Shown: positions 24,313-33,217 of the stretch, one piece after another
Numbering within the stretch: position 1 is the first letter of the stretch
How the letters are laid out: every line of letters starts with the position of its first letter
Assembly (NCBI GenBank): GCA_015066085.1
Contig: SVPA01000002.1
Coordinates: forward strand, 62,001-126,000
From: Oscillospiraceae bacterium
GTDB taxonomy: Bacteria > Bacillota > Clostridia > Oscillospirales > Acutalibacteraceae
DNA: 64,000 nucleotides
Direction of reading: 5' to 3'
Made by a program: the position numbers and the translations under genes
Notes under the pieces: model-generated
Seen by the model: only the letters and a program-made list of their open reading frames with translations
Databases searched by the model: none
What the model was told of the DNA's origin: nothing

Positions 24313-26292
24313 TTAGCCTATAACAGTGTTGGGTTTAGTCTGGTCTAAAGTCGTTTTGTCCGAGAAGAAATATGCGTCAAGCATTGAACGGGCAACCGAC
24401 GAACAGGTTCTTGAAGACGAGCCGTGTTCAAGAACAATAGCAACCGCAACCTCGGGGTTATCAAAGGGGGCAAAACAAATAAATACCGAATGGTCAGCGC
24501 CGTTTGCAACCTGTGAAGTTCCCGTTTTACCGCCGACCTTAATGCTGTAGTGGTTAAATGTGGCGCTTCCCGTACCGTCCTCGGTAACCGAAAGCATTCC
24601 CTCCTTAACCGCCTGAATGACCGTTTCTTTAATAACAAACTGTTCCATAATTTCAGGTTGGGTGGTTTTATAGGTGTTGCTCATATTGTAGGAAACAACC
24701 TTGTTAACAAGGTTTGCCTTATATCTTGTTCCCTCGTTTGCAAGGGTTGAAACATAAACCGCAAGTTGTAAGGGGGTAAAAGCGTTCATCTGCCCGATAG
24801 CGGCCTGAAGGGTATTTCCGCCCCCGCCCTGTGAAGATTTTTCAATCAAAAGACCCGACGAGTCGTTGACATCTACTCCGGTTTTTACTCCAAGACCAAA
24901 CAGTTTAAAATACTTGTTAATGTTGTCAAGCCCTAACCGATAGCCCATTTCAAAGAAGAAGAAGTTACAGGATTTAGAAATAGCCTGATTAAGATTCATC
25001 GTTCCGTGATAATGCATACAACGGGGCTGATAACTCGAATATTTGGTATATTTTTGAGAGCAGAAAACCGTTTCTCCGTGTTTTAGTTTCTCGTTTTCAA
25101 GAGCCGCAACCGCAACCGCAGGTTTTACGGTTGAACCGGGCGGATAAATTCCCTGAAATGCTCGGTCATTAAGCGGAGTATTAGGGTCGTTTAAGAGTTT
25201 GTTAAAATCCTTTGAATAGGTCGCAAGATTATATGACGGATAGTTGGCACTTGCAATAACCGCACCCGTTTTTACATTCATCATTACTGCGGCGCCGCCC
25301 GTAACCGAACCGCCTCTTGACTTAAGGGTCTCAACCGCATCTTTAAGAGCGTTTTGGGTTGAAATCTGAATACTTTTATCAAGGTTAAGTACAACCGTTC
25401 TGCCGGGGACAGGGTGTTTGGTTATCTCACTGGAGAGAATGTTTCCTTTAGCGTCTATTTTATAGGTAATTTCGCCGTCTGTGCCGTGAAGGTCGTCTTC
25501 GGCAAGGGCTTCAATACCGCTTTTGCCTACCTTATCGTTAAAGGAATATCCTTTGTTTTTATATTTGTTCCATTCTTCTGCATAAATCGGTCCAACCGTA
25601 CCGATAAGGTGGGGAGCGAGAGTACCGTCAACATACTCTCTGAAAGGAACGACATTTATGGTTACTCCCTCTAAAATAACGCCCGATTCTAAAATAATCT
25701 GCATTATTTCACTTGAAACATCTTCAGAAAAGGTAAAAGGATTAGATACCGAAAAATTATATACTTCAAGCGAGTATCTGACCCCCATGATAATTCGCCT
25801 TTCTGCCTTAGAATAGGCCTCAAGGGAGTATCTTTCGGTCATTTCTTCTATACAGTTCTCTACCGTTGCATAGTGGGCAAGACCCAACTTGGATTTAAGA
25901 TTTGCAACCGCTGCAGTATCGTTTGTAAAACTATAGGGAGAAGTAGTCTCAATGGGCAGAGAGTCGGTCCAGGAAGCGCCCTTTTCTAAAAGCATATTAC
26001 AAAGGCGAAGAATCACGCTGTTTGCGGTTTTCATATTGAAATACGCCTTGTTAAAAACAATATTATAGCCCTCACGGTTAACAGCGATTTCCCGTCCGTT
26101 AGCGTCAAGAATTTCGCCTCGTTGAGCCTTTATTACAGCCTTTCGGTAGGAAATTCCCTGCGCCTGAGCAATATACTCCTGAGCGTTAGACACCTGAAGC
26201 GAGAAAATCTGACAGGAATATATAAAAAGGACAACAGCCATTATTACCGACAAGACCGAAAGTCTTTTTCTTGGATTCTTTTTAAATGGCAA
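24313..26292 (-). CDS. mrdA: Penicillin-binding protein 2 (class B transpeptidase)
   Basis: Cross-links lateral-wall peptidoglycan with the MreBCD elongasome. 659 residues. It starts at a TTG with AAGGAG 8 nt upstream. One N-terminal anchor (SVIMAVVLFIYSCQIFSL), then the dimerisation domain (AQRGEILDANGREIAVN), and the transpeptidase with SxxK as S387-K390 (PPGSTVKP), SxN in ISKSCNFFF and KTGTSQ near residue 590. Unlike the E. coli arrangement, no rodA follows. It begins 11 nt after mreD. Confidence 0.93.
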   Translation of the reverse strand: MPFKKNPRKRLSVLSVIMAVVLFIYSCQIFSLQVSNAQEYIAQAQGISYRKAVIKAQRGEILDANGREIAVNREGYNIVFNKAYFNMKTANSVILRLCNMLLEKGASWTDSLPIETTSPYSFTNDTAAVANLKSKLGLAHYATVENCIEEMTERYSLEAYSKAERRIIMGVRYSLEVYNFSVSNPFTFSEDVSSEIMQIILESGVILEGVTINVVPFREYVDGTLAPHLIGTVGPIYAEEWNKYKNKGYSFNDKVGKSGIEALAEDDLHGTDGEITYKIDAKGNILSSEITKHPVPGRTVVLNLDKSIQISTQNALKDAVETLKSRGGSVTGGAAVMMNVKTGAVIASANYPSYNLATYSKDFNKLLNDPNTPLNDRAFQGIYPPGSTVKPAVAVAALENEKLKHGETVFCSQKYTKYSSYQPRCMHYHGTMNLNQAISKSCNFFFFEMGYRLGLDNINKYFKLFGLGVKTGVDVNDSSGLLIEKSSQGGGGNTLQAAIGQMNAFTPLQLAVYVSTLANEGTRYKANLVNKVVSYNMSNTYKTTQPEIMEQFVIKETVIQAVKEGMLSVTEDGTGSATFNHYSIKVGGKTGTSQVANGADHSVFICFAPFDNPEVAVAIVLEHGSSSRTCSSVARSMLDAYFFSDKTTLDQTKPNTVIG

Positions 26293-26303
26293 TTTTTATC
26301 TCC

Positions 26304-26804
26304 TTAATAAGAACTGAGTTTTTTGTTGAGAAAGTAAAAGGGGAAAACCCATACAGCAGTATAAACTGCCGACGGAATAAGGTATAAAATGAAATAGTCA
26401 TAATTTACCGAAACGCCAAAAAACACAAAGTAAATAATGTATTTAAGCATAAAGTACAAAAAGGACATTCCGGCGGAAAGACATAAAGCCGCCTTTAAGT
26501 TTCGGTTAAGAAATCTTGAAGAAAGCACCGAGCAGACCGCACAACCGATAGTGAAGAAAAGGGTATTAAAACAAGATGAGTCGGAAGATACGCTGTCAAT
26601 AAAAACACCGGTTAAAAAACCTGTGAGCAAACCTATGTTTTCAGAGTAAAATATAGATATTGAAAGAGCGGCAGGCAAAAGAATAAGAGGAACCGCCTGA
26701 CCGATATTAAACACCGCAACTCCGCTGTAACGAAGCATAAAGGCTGCCGCTAAAAGCAGAATATTTACAAATGCGGCTATAAAGCGTTTTCGTTTGATGT
26801 TCAT
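26304..26804 (-). CDS. mreD: Rod-shape determining protein MreD
   Basis: Integral membrane component of the elongasome. 166 residues from ATG 26804 (MNIKRKRF), one nucleotide after the mreC stop; the longer frame runs back into mreC. Five to six hydrophobic segments and the family's position between mreC and mrdA support the call. Sequence conservation in MreD is low, so synteny is the main argument. GGGAG inside the end of mreC is the ribosome-binding site. Confidence 0.85.
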   Translation of the reverse strand: MNIKRKRFIAAFVNILLLAAAFMLRYSGVAVFNIGQAVPLILLPAALSISIFYSENIGLLTGFLTGVFIDSVSSDSSCFNTLFFTIGCAVCSVLSSRFLNRNLKAALCLSAGMSFLYFMLKYIIYFVFFGVSVNYDYFILYLIPSAVYTAVWVFPFYFLNKKLSSY

Positions 26805-26805
26805 A

Positions 26806-27672
26806 TTATTCTCCCGAAATAAGCTGGTTACCCTGACCTGCAAAATCGGTTAAAATCATAACATTTCTTAGTTCCTCAAAATTTACTGCGGGCGAAACCG
26901 TGGCATAAAGCGAGGAAGAAATTGGGTCGCTTGAAATGTTACTTACCGTACCGATTATGAGTTTGTCCGGGAAAACACCGCTTCCCGAGGTAACGATTAT
27001 ATCACCTACTGCAACCGAACAGGTTCTCGGAAGGTTAAAGAATTTTGTCTGGTTCTGGGTAGCGAGTTCGGTTGTGCCCGAAAGTGCGCCTGCGTCATTT
27101 GTACGAGAGTCGTACGCTCCGCAGGTAAGCGAAGGGCTTAAAACAGTAGTTACTTTCGAGGTTGTAAAGCCAACCTCGGTTATATATCCTACAAGACCCG
27201 CTTCGGTAATAACGGGGTCGTAAAGAGAAACTCCGTTTAAACTTCCGGCGTCAAGGGTAAAACCGCTGAAAATATCGTCGGGGTCGGTCGCCGTAACCAT
27301 AGCGGGACAAAACTTGAAGTCGGGATTTTGTTCTTTTATTTCAAGATATTTTTTATATTCTTCGTTTTGGTTAAGAATATCGTAGTAATCTACAAGTTGA
27401 CCTCTGAGTTCGTCGACCTGAGCCTTTAGTTCTTCCTTTTCGGCGTTAAGTTCTGTCGCCGACCGAAAATTTTCGGCGAAGTCGGAGAATGCACCTATAA
27501 CCGAGTTGGAAAGTTTTTGGAAAGGTGCAGTAAAAATTCCTACAATTCCTGCCTGAGGCGACATAAGACCGCCGAAAATTCCTGCTAAAATAGAAAGGGC
27601 AAGAACAATAGCAATAATACATAATATTTTTTTAAATTGACGGCTTCTGAGAAAGAAACGCAAATGTTTCAC
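26806..27672 (-). CDS. mreC: Rod-shape determining protein MreC
   Basis: Periplasm-facing scaffold that links MreB to the peptidoglycan synthases. 288 residues: a basic N-terminus (RSRQFKK), one transmembrane helix (ILCIIAIVLALSILAGIFGG), a coiled coil (about 68-105, ELNAEKEELKAQVDELRGQLVDYYDILNQ), and a beta-rich C-domain (VTATDPDDIFSGFTLDAGSLNGV, AGLVGYITEVGFTTSKVTTVL, VTSGSGVFPDKLIIGTV). Lies 14 nt after mreB and runs into mreD. Confidence 0.95.
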   Translation of the reverse strand: MKHLRFFLRSRQFKKILCIIAIVLALSILAGIFGGLMSPQAGIVGIFTAPFQKLSNSVIGAFSDFAENFRSATELNAEKEELKAQVDELRGQLVDYYDILNQNEEYKKYLEIKEQNPDFKFCPAMVTATDPDDIFSGFTLDAGSLNGVSLYDPVITEAGLVGYITEVGFTTSKVTTVLSPSLTCGAYDSRTNDAGALSGTTELATQNQTKFFNLPRTCSVAVGDIIVTSGSGVFPDKLIIGTVSNISSDPISSSLYATVSPAVNFEELRNVMILTDFAGQGNQLISGE

Positions 27673-27686
27673 CTTCTGTAATTAAA

Positions 27687-28709
27687 TTATCTGTACTTCT
27701 TGCCTCTGCGGAAAACATAGTTGTCAAAGCGGTGTCCGGGTTCAAGGCGTTTTGCCGTACCCGCAACAACGCAGTCACTCGGGTTGTCGGCAATTCTTAC
27801 CGGCATATTGGTTTCCTTAGCAATAAGTTCGGCAAGACCACGAAGCAAAGAACAACCGCCCGTAAGGGTAATTCCGCTTTCAATAATATCTGCCGCAAGT
27901 TCCGGAGGGGTTCTTTCAAGGGTTGTGCGGATTGTTTCAACAATAACCGAAACAGTATCGCTCATAGCGTCGCGAACCTCTGCGGAAGAAATAATTATAT
28001 TTTTCGGCAGACCGTCTAAAAGGTTTCTACCTTTAATTTCAACCGTTTTTTCTTCTTCAAGGGGAAGAGCAGAGCCAAGTTCAAGTTTAACCTGTTCGGC
28101 GGTTCTTTCTCCGATAAGAAGATTATATTTTTTACGGATATATCCGATAATTGCTTCGTCAAGGTCATCTCCTGCGGTTCTTACCGACTGGGCGGTAACA
28201 ATATCGCCGAGAGATATAACCGCAACCTCGGTTGTACCTCCGCCTATATCTGCAATCATACAGCCTTTAGCCTCCCAGACGGGAAGACCGGCACCAACCG
28301 CTGCCGCCATAGGCTCCTCAATAATATCAACATCGGAAGCACCCGCCTGTTTTAAAACTCCGTGAACGGCTCGGCTTTCAACCTCGGTTACACCCGCGGG
28401 AACGCAGATTACAACCCTGACTTTTGAGAAGATAGAGCCTTTAAGAGCCTCTTTAATAAACCGTTTAAGCATTGCCGCCGTAACATCATAGTCGGCAATA
28501 ACTCCGTGTTTTAAGGGGCGTACGGCAACAATTGAACCGGGGGTACGGCCAATCATTTCCTTTGCCTCGGTACCAACCGCTCTTACTGCGTCGTTTCGAA
28601 CATCATAAGCAACAACCGAAGGTTCTCTTAAAATAATACCTTTGCCTTTTTGGTAAACCAGTGTGTTTGCGGTACCTAAATCTATACCGATATCTCTTGT
28701 AAATAGCAT
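27687..28709 (-). CDS. mreB: Rod-shape determining actin homologue MreB
   Basis: Actin-like ATPase whose filaments guide side-wall synthesis. 340 residues. Phosphate-1 motif [14 protein letters not shown], phosphate-2 region [15 protein letters not shown], adenosine motif [18 protein letters not shown], and the family signature [16 protein letters not shown]. The N-terminus [11 protein letters not shown] starts with a short hydrophobic end typical of Gram-positive MreB. First gene of the mreBCD cluster, 14 nt after tsaD. Confidence 0.97.
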   Translation of the reverse strand: MLFTRDIGIDLGTANTLVYQKGKGIILREPSVVAYDVRNDAVRAVGTEAKEMIGRTPGSIVAVRPLKHGVIADYDVTAAMLKRFIKEALKGSIFSKVRVVICVPAGVTEVESRAVHGVLKQAGASDVDIIEEPMAAAVGAGLPVWEAKGCMIADIGGGTTEVAVISLGDIVTAQSVRTAGDDLDEAIIGYIRKKYNLLIGERTAEQVKLELGSALPLEEEKTVEIKGRNLLDGLPKNIIISSAEVRDAMSDTVSVIVETIRTTLERTPPELAADIIESGITLTGGCSLLRGLAELIAKETNMPVRIADNPSDCVVAGTAKRLEPGHRFDNYVFRRGKKYR

Positions 28710-28723
28710 AGTTTATATCCTCT

Positions 28724-29731
28724 CTAAATATAGTCAATGGGAAGTGTTGCTGTGGCGTTGAGTTCGGGTCCTGCCGTGTTTGAATTCATATACTCAAAGT
28801 ATGCCTGAACGCCGACCATAGCGGCGTTATCGCCACAGTATTTAAGTTCGGGACGGAAAAAAGAAATCTCTCTCTTTTTACATTCTTGTTCGAGCCTTGT
28901 TCTAAGTTCGCTGTTTGCCGAAACACCGCCCGCAAGAACAAGGGTTTTTCTTCCCGTTTCTTCAAGGGCAAGTAAAGTGTTTTCAATAAGCATATCGCAA
29001 ACCCGCTTTCTAACCGTTGCCGCAAGAACGGGAATGTCAACCGTTTCTCCCTTTTGCGAGGCGTTGTGCAAGGTGTTTATAACGGCAGTTTTAAGTCCCG
29101 AAAAAGAAAAGTCATAAATACTGTCCTCAATTTGCGGTTTTGGAAGCGGATATTTTTTAAAATCGGCTGTGGTTGCAATTTTGTCAAGGTTTACTCCGCC
29201 CGGGTAGGAAAGTCCCATAGCCCTTGCCGATTTATCAAAACATTCTCCCGCTGCGTCGTCACGGGTTTGCCCGATAATACTGAACTTGGTGTAATCGGCC
29301 ACATCGGTTATAACCGAATTACCGCCCGATACCGTAAGGCATAAAAACGGGGGTTTCAGTTGTTCGTTATCAATATAGTTTGCCGCTATATGCGAGCGAA
29401 GATGATGAACGGGGATAAGGGGCACGTTAAGACTCATCGCAAGACCTTTTGCAAAGTTTACTCCAACAAGCAAAGCCCCAATAAGACCGGGAGCAAAGGT
29501 TACCGCAACCGCATCAATGTCGCTATAGGTTTTTTTAGCGTCGGCAAGTGCTTTGTCTACTACCGCCGATATATTCTCGCAGTGTCTTCTCGAGGCAATC
29601 TCGGGAACGACTCCGCCGTATTTTTTATGTTCTTCAATTTGTGTGTTTATTACCGAGGACAAAATATGTCTACCCTCAGTTACCGCCGCTGCCGTTTCGT
29701 CGCAGGACGTTTCAATAGCCAAAATCAGCAT
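28724..29731 (-). CDS. tsaD: tRNA N6-threonylcarbamoyltransferase TsaD
   Basis: Transfers the threonylcarbamoyl group to A37 of tRNAs that read ANN codons, with TsaB and TsaE. 335 residues. Typical N-terminus LAIETSCDETAAAV, metal-binding histidines in VHHLRSHIAANY, the ASKH-fold nucleotide motif LTVSGGNSVI, and LAGGVSANSELR plus YCGDNAAMVG near the end. tsaB and tsaE are not in the window. It starts 3 nt after rimI, a common neighbour. Confidence 0.96.
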   Translation of the reverse strand: MLILAIETSCDETAAAVTEGRHILSSVINTQIEEHKKYGGVVPEIASRRHCENISAVVDKALADAKKTYSDIDAVAVTFAPGLIGALLVGVNFAKGLAMSLNVPLIPVHHLRSHIAANYIDNEQLKPPFLCLTVSGGNSVITDVADYTKFSIIGQTRDDAAGECFDKSARAMGLSYPGGVNLDKIATTADFKKYPLPKPQIEDSIYDFSFSGLKTAVINTLHNASQKGETVDIPVLAATVRKRVCDMLIENTLLALEETGRKTLVLAGGVSANSELRTRLEQECKKREISFFRPELKYCGDNAAMVGVQAYFEYMNSNTAGPELNATATLPIDYI

Positions 29732-29734
29732 AGT

Positions 29735-30166
29735 TTAAAAACCTTCTGTTGTCATAATTATTGCATCTTCTTTAGGAAGACTGTAAAAATTCTTTCTTTT
29801 TCCAACCGCTTTAAACCCTTGTTTTTCGTAAAGGGCAATAGCGGGTAAGTTTGACTCTCTTACCTCAAGGGAAATAAATTTCAGACCCTTTTCTTTTGCG
29901 AGTTTTTTGCTCTGCTCAATAAGTGCCGAGCCAACCCCTTTTTTTCTTGTTTCTTTTGTTACCGCAACATTGGTAATATACCCTTCGTCAAGCACCGTCT
30001 GCAATCCTACATAACCCAGCACCCGACCCTCTTCTTCAAAAAGCAAAAAATAGGTAGAGTTTTCAAGCGAGTCCAAAACTGCGTTTTCACTCCAGGGAGA
30101 AGAAAAACATTCTTTTTCTAAAAGGGCAATAAATTTTTCGTCCCCCGCCTTAAACTGTCTAATCAT
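29735..30166 (-). CDS. rimI: Ribosomal-protein-alanine N-acetyltransferase RimI
   Basis: GNAT enzyme expected to acetylate the N-terminal alanine of ribosomal protein S18. 143 residues. ECFSSPWSENAVLDSLE matches the RimI acceptor region, and VTKETRKKGVGSALIE is the acetyl-CoA loop (R/Q-x-x-G-x-G/A), followed by LEVRESNLPAIALYEKQGF. Overlaps the phosphatase stop by 4 nt (ATGA) and precedes tsaD by 3 nt, the usual tsaD-rimI pairing. Confidence 0.92.
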   Translation of the reverse strand: MIRQFKAGDEKFIALLEKECFSSPWSENAVLDSLENSTYFLLFEEEGRVLGYVGLQTVLDEGYITNVAVTKETRKKGVGSALIEQSKKLAKEKGLKFISLEVRESNLPAIALYEKQGFKAVGKRKNFYSLPKEDAIIMTTEGF

Positions 30167-30570
30167 AAAATGTTATCCTCAATAAGTTCATCAACAGCCG
30201 AAAAAATCTCGTCACGGCATTCTCGGTATCTGTCAATTCCGCAGCCAAACGGGTCGGAAATTCCGAGAATATGAATTTTAAGTTTATCAACTCCGAGTGC
30301 CTCTAATAAATCGGCGTGGGAGGAGGACATACAAACGATTACATCTGCCGTTTCGGCGTCGCCGTAACCCATCTGCTTTGATATATGTGAAGAAATATCA
30401 ATGCCCTTTTCAAGCATAGCGTTAACGCTATGTGTTGCGGCAGGAGAACCGTCTGCGGCAAGACCTCTGCTTACGATTTCATAGCCCGTCGGTTTTTTAA
30501 ATTTAAGGTACCCCTCTGCCATGGGTGAACGGCAGGTATTACCCGTACAAACAAAAACAACTTTTTTCAT
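30163..30570 (-). CDS. Low-molecular-weight protein phosphatase (YwlE/Wzb type)
   Basis: 135 residues from ATG 30570, which overlaps the polA stop as TGATG. The phosphatase loop CTGNTCRS puts the nucleophile at C8 and the arginine at R14. The general-acid Asp lies in the ISDPFGCGIDRYRECRDEI segment. The loop threonine (CTGNTCR) is the residue associated with arginine-phosphatase specificity in YwlE, where most tyrosine phosphatases have isoleucine; on that basis protein arginine phosphatase is the better guess. Its cognate kinase McsB is not seen here. Confidence 0.85.
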   Translation of the reverse strand: MKKVVFVCTGNTCRSPMAEGYLKFKKPTGYEIVSRGLAADGSPAATHSVNAMLEKGIDISSHISKQMGYGDAETADVIVCMSSSHADLLEALGVDKLKIHILGISDPFGCGIDRYRECRDEIFSAVDELIEDNIL

Positions 30571-33101
30571 CAGCCCTTCGCCTCGTACCAACTTTTTCCG
30601 ATGTTAACATCTGCCGTCAGAGCCACTTTAAGTTTTACCGCATTTTCCATTTCGTGTTTTAGTATTTCGGCGGCTTTTTCGGCGTCCTTTTCGGCGGATT
30701 CTATAATCAGTTCGTCGTGAACCTGAAGAATAAGTTTTGCGTCAAGCCCCTCTTCTTTAAGACGGGCAAAAACATTAACCATAGCAATTTTAATTATATC
30801 GGCAGCCGTTCCCTGAATAGGGGCGTTTCTGGCAACCCTTTCGCCGAACGAACGAAGCATATGATTAGACGAGGCAAGTTCGGGCAGATACCTTCTTCTT
30901 GAGAAAAGGGTTTTGACATATCCGTTTGCCTTTGCCTGCTCAATACTGCTGTTCATAAAACGGTCAACGCCCGTAAAGGTGGAAAGATAACTGTTGATAT
31001 AATCTTTTGCCTCTTTGTTTGAAACGCCAATATCTTTCGCAAGGGAGAAAGCCCCTATACCGTAAACAATACCAAAGTTAACGGCTTTTGCTCGGCTTCT
31101 CATAATCGGGGTAACCATATCAATCGGCATACCGAAAACTTGAGCCGCGGTAGAGGTGTGAATATCCGCCCCGCTTGAAAAGGCGTCGCACATAGCCTTG
31201 TCGTCTGCCATATGGGCGAGAACCCGAAGTTCAATCTGCGAATAGTCGGCGTCAAGCAGAACCTTTCCGCTTTCGGCTATAAAGAATTTTCTGAAAACCT
31301 TTCCTTCGTCGGTTCTAACGGGAATGTTTTGAAGATTAGGTTCTAAAGAACTTATTCTTCCCGTTCTCGTTTCGGTCTGGTTAAAGGTTGAATGAATTCT
31401 CGAGTCCTCTGCTACCGCTTCAAGAAGCGAGTCGCAATAGGTGGATTTAAGTTTTGCAAGTCCTCGGTATTTTATAATCATTTCTACCGCAGGATGAAAA
31501 GCACGAAGTTCTTCAAGCACTTCGGCGTTGGTCGAATATCCGCTTTTGGTCTTCTTCTTTGCGGGAAGCCCTAAATGCTCAAAAAGGGCGACCCCCAACT
31601 GTTTGGGAGAATTCAGGTTAAACTTATAACCGATAAGGTCGTAAATTTCGGTTTCAAGGGCACCGATACGCTCTTCGAGTTGCTTTGAATGAACCTTTAA
31701 AGCCTCACTGTCAATTTTAACACCGCAAAGTTCCATATCTCCAAGCACGGCAGCAAGAGGAAGTTCAATTTCGCTTAGAAGTTTTGTTTGCCCGGTTGCT
31801 TCAAGTTCGCTTTCAAGCCTTTTCGAAACAAAATAGGAAAGTGAACAAAGGCGGATACCCTCGTCTTCGGTGTCAACTTCTGCGTCAGCGCCGTACTCTG
31901 TCGCCAAACGCTCGGTGGTGTACGAATTGCTTGAGGGGTTGCAAAGATATCCCGCAAGCATACTGTCAAAAACAATATTTTTTGGGGTAACGCCAAGTTT
32001 TTTAGCAAATTTATAAATGTTTTTATAATCGTAAACGCTTTTTGCGGTCTTTTCGTCTGCTAAAAGGGCAAGAGTTTCGTCTGCCGGAAGTCTTGTGCAA
32101 ATCTGTCCGTCGCAAACGCCAAAATCTTCCCCTAAAGAGATAACTTCAACCAAAGAATGTGCTTTGGATAAAAACTCACGGGGCAAAACGGCGGTAAGTT
32201 TTTCGGCTTTTTCGGTTTTAGAAGGAGAGTTCGGGGAAATCCCCATTTTTTCCATAAGTTTGAAAAACTCAAGTCTGGTCATAACCGAGGCTACGGCCGA
32301 CTCGTCAATATCTTTGTTATAATAAGAATTGATGTCTAAATCAATGGGGGCTTCTTTACAAATGGTACCAAGCCAACGGGAGAAGAAAGCCGATTCTTTT
32401 CCTGCTTCAAGTTTGGCTTTAACCCCTGCTTTAATGTCAAGTTCTTCTAAATGCTCGTAAATGTAGTCAATATTTTTAAATCTTGTTATAAGGTCGGTAG
32501 CGGTTTTTTCGCCAACCCCACTGACCCCGGGAATATTATCCGACGAGTCGCCCATAAGGGCTTTAAGTTCAATCATCTGACTAGGGGTAAGACCGTATTT
32601 CTGGAATAAAGCCGCCTCGTCGTAACTGACAATTTCGGGAGAACCCGCCTTGGTCGAAGAAAGAACAACACGAACATTATTCCCGATAAGTTGGAGTGCG
32701 TCACGGTCACCCGTAGCAATAACACACTCGTTATCGGTTTTCTGACAAAGGTCGGCAAGGGTGCCTAAAATGTCGTCTGCCTCATATCTTTCGCATTCAA
32801 TAACGGTGTATCCCATTGCGCGAAGCCATTCTTTAAGAGGGGCAAACTGTTCAAGAAGTTCCGGGGGAGTAGCGTGGCGTCCTGCCTTATATTCGGCATA
32901 CTTTTCGTGGCGGAAGGTGGGTTTTTTAAGGTCAAAGGCAACGGCAATACCGTCGGGCTGTTCAGCCTCTTTAAGTCGGTTAAGAATATTTATAAAACCG
33001 TAAACGGCGTTAGTATATCTGCCGTCCTTGGTGGTCAGCAGTTTAATTCCGTAAAAGGCGCGGTTTATAATACTGTTTCCGTCTATTGCCAGCAACTTCA
33101 T
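30570..33101 (-). CDS. polA: DNA polymerase I
   Basis: Fills gaps and removes RNA primers. 843 residues. The 5' nuclease domain is intact (LAIDGNSIINRAFYG, CVIATGDRDALQLI, MGDSSDNIPGVSGVGEKTA). The 3'-5' exonuclease domain is present in size but lacks the DTET, D and YxxxD catalytic motifs, as in Bacillus and Thermus enzymes. Polymerase motifs are LLDADYSQIELRVLAH (A), RAKAVNFGIVYG (B, with the Phe that selects dNTPs) and LQVHDELI (C). First gene of the long leftward run. Confidence 0.96.
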   Translation of the reverse strand: MKLLAIDGNSIINRAFYGIKLLTTKDGRYTNAVYGFINILNRLKEAEQPDGIAVAFDLKKPTFRHEKYAEYKAGRHATPPELLEQFAPLKEWLRAMGYTVIECERYEADDILGTLADLCQKTDNECVIATGDRDALQLIGNNVRVVLSSTKAGSPEIVSYDEAALFQKYGLTPSQMIELKALMGDSSDNIPGVSGVGEKTATDLITRFKNIDYIYEHLEELDIKAGVKAKLEAGKESAFFSRWLGTICKEAPIDLDINSYYNKDIDESAVASVMTRLEFFKLMEKMGISPNSPSKTEKAEKLTAVLPREFLSKAHSLVEVISLGEDFGVCDGQICTRLPADETLALLADEKTAKSVYDYKNIYKFAKKLGVTPKNIVFDSMLAGYLCNPSSNSYTTERLATEYGADAEVDTEDEGIRLCSLSYFVSKRLESELEATGQTKLLSEIELPLAAVLGDMELCGVKIDSEALKVHSKQLEERIGALETEIYDLIGYKFNLNSPKQLGVALFEHLGLPAKKKTKSGYSTNAEVLEELRAFHPAVEMIIKYRGLAKLKSTYCDSLLEAVAEDSRIHSTFNQTETRTGRISSLEPNLQNIPVRTDEGKVFRKFFIAESGKVLLDADYSQIELRVLAHMADDKAMCDAFSSGADIHTSTAAQVFGMPIDMVTPIMRSRAKAVNFGIVYGIGAFSLAKDIGVSNKEAKDYINSYLSTFTGVDRFMNSSIEQAKANGYVKTLFSRRRYLPELASSNHMLRSFGERVARNAPIQGTAADIIKIAMVNVFARLKEEGLDAKLILQVHDELIIESAEKDAEKAAEILKHEMENAVKLKVALTADVNIGKSWYEAKG

Positions 33102-33136
33102 ACAAAGAAAACCCCATAATAAATAATATTTATATT

Positions 33137-33165
33137 ATTATAACAAATAACATATAAATTGTCAT
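33137..33165 (-). promoter_or_regulatory. Sigma-A promoter of polA
   Basis: Minus-strand ATGACA (33165-33160), a 17-nt spacer and TATAAT (33142-33137), about 35 nt before the ATG. Probably drives the leftward polA run. Confidence 0.7.
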
Positions 33166-33179
33166 CATATTTTTAATAT

Positions 33180-33208
33180 TTGACAAGAATTTTTTTTGCG
33201 GTTATAAT
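33180..33208 (+). promoter_or_regulatory. Perfect sigma-A promoter abutting dusB
   Basis: TTGACA (33180-33185), a 17-nt spacer and TATAAT (33203-33208) are exact consensus. Transcription should begin near 33215-33218, at the dusB ATG. Confidence 0.85.
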
Positions 33209-33217
33209 TATCCCGTT

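Noticed and set aside
27721-28365. 214-aa plus-strand ORF opposite mreB
   Set aside because: Low-complexity Ser/Arg-rich shadow frame of mreB.
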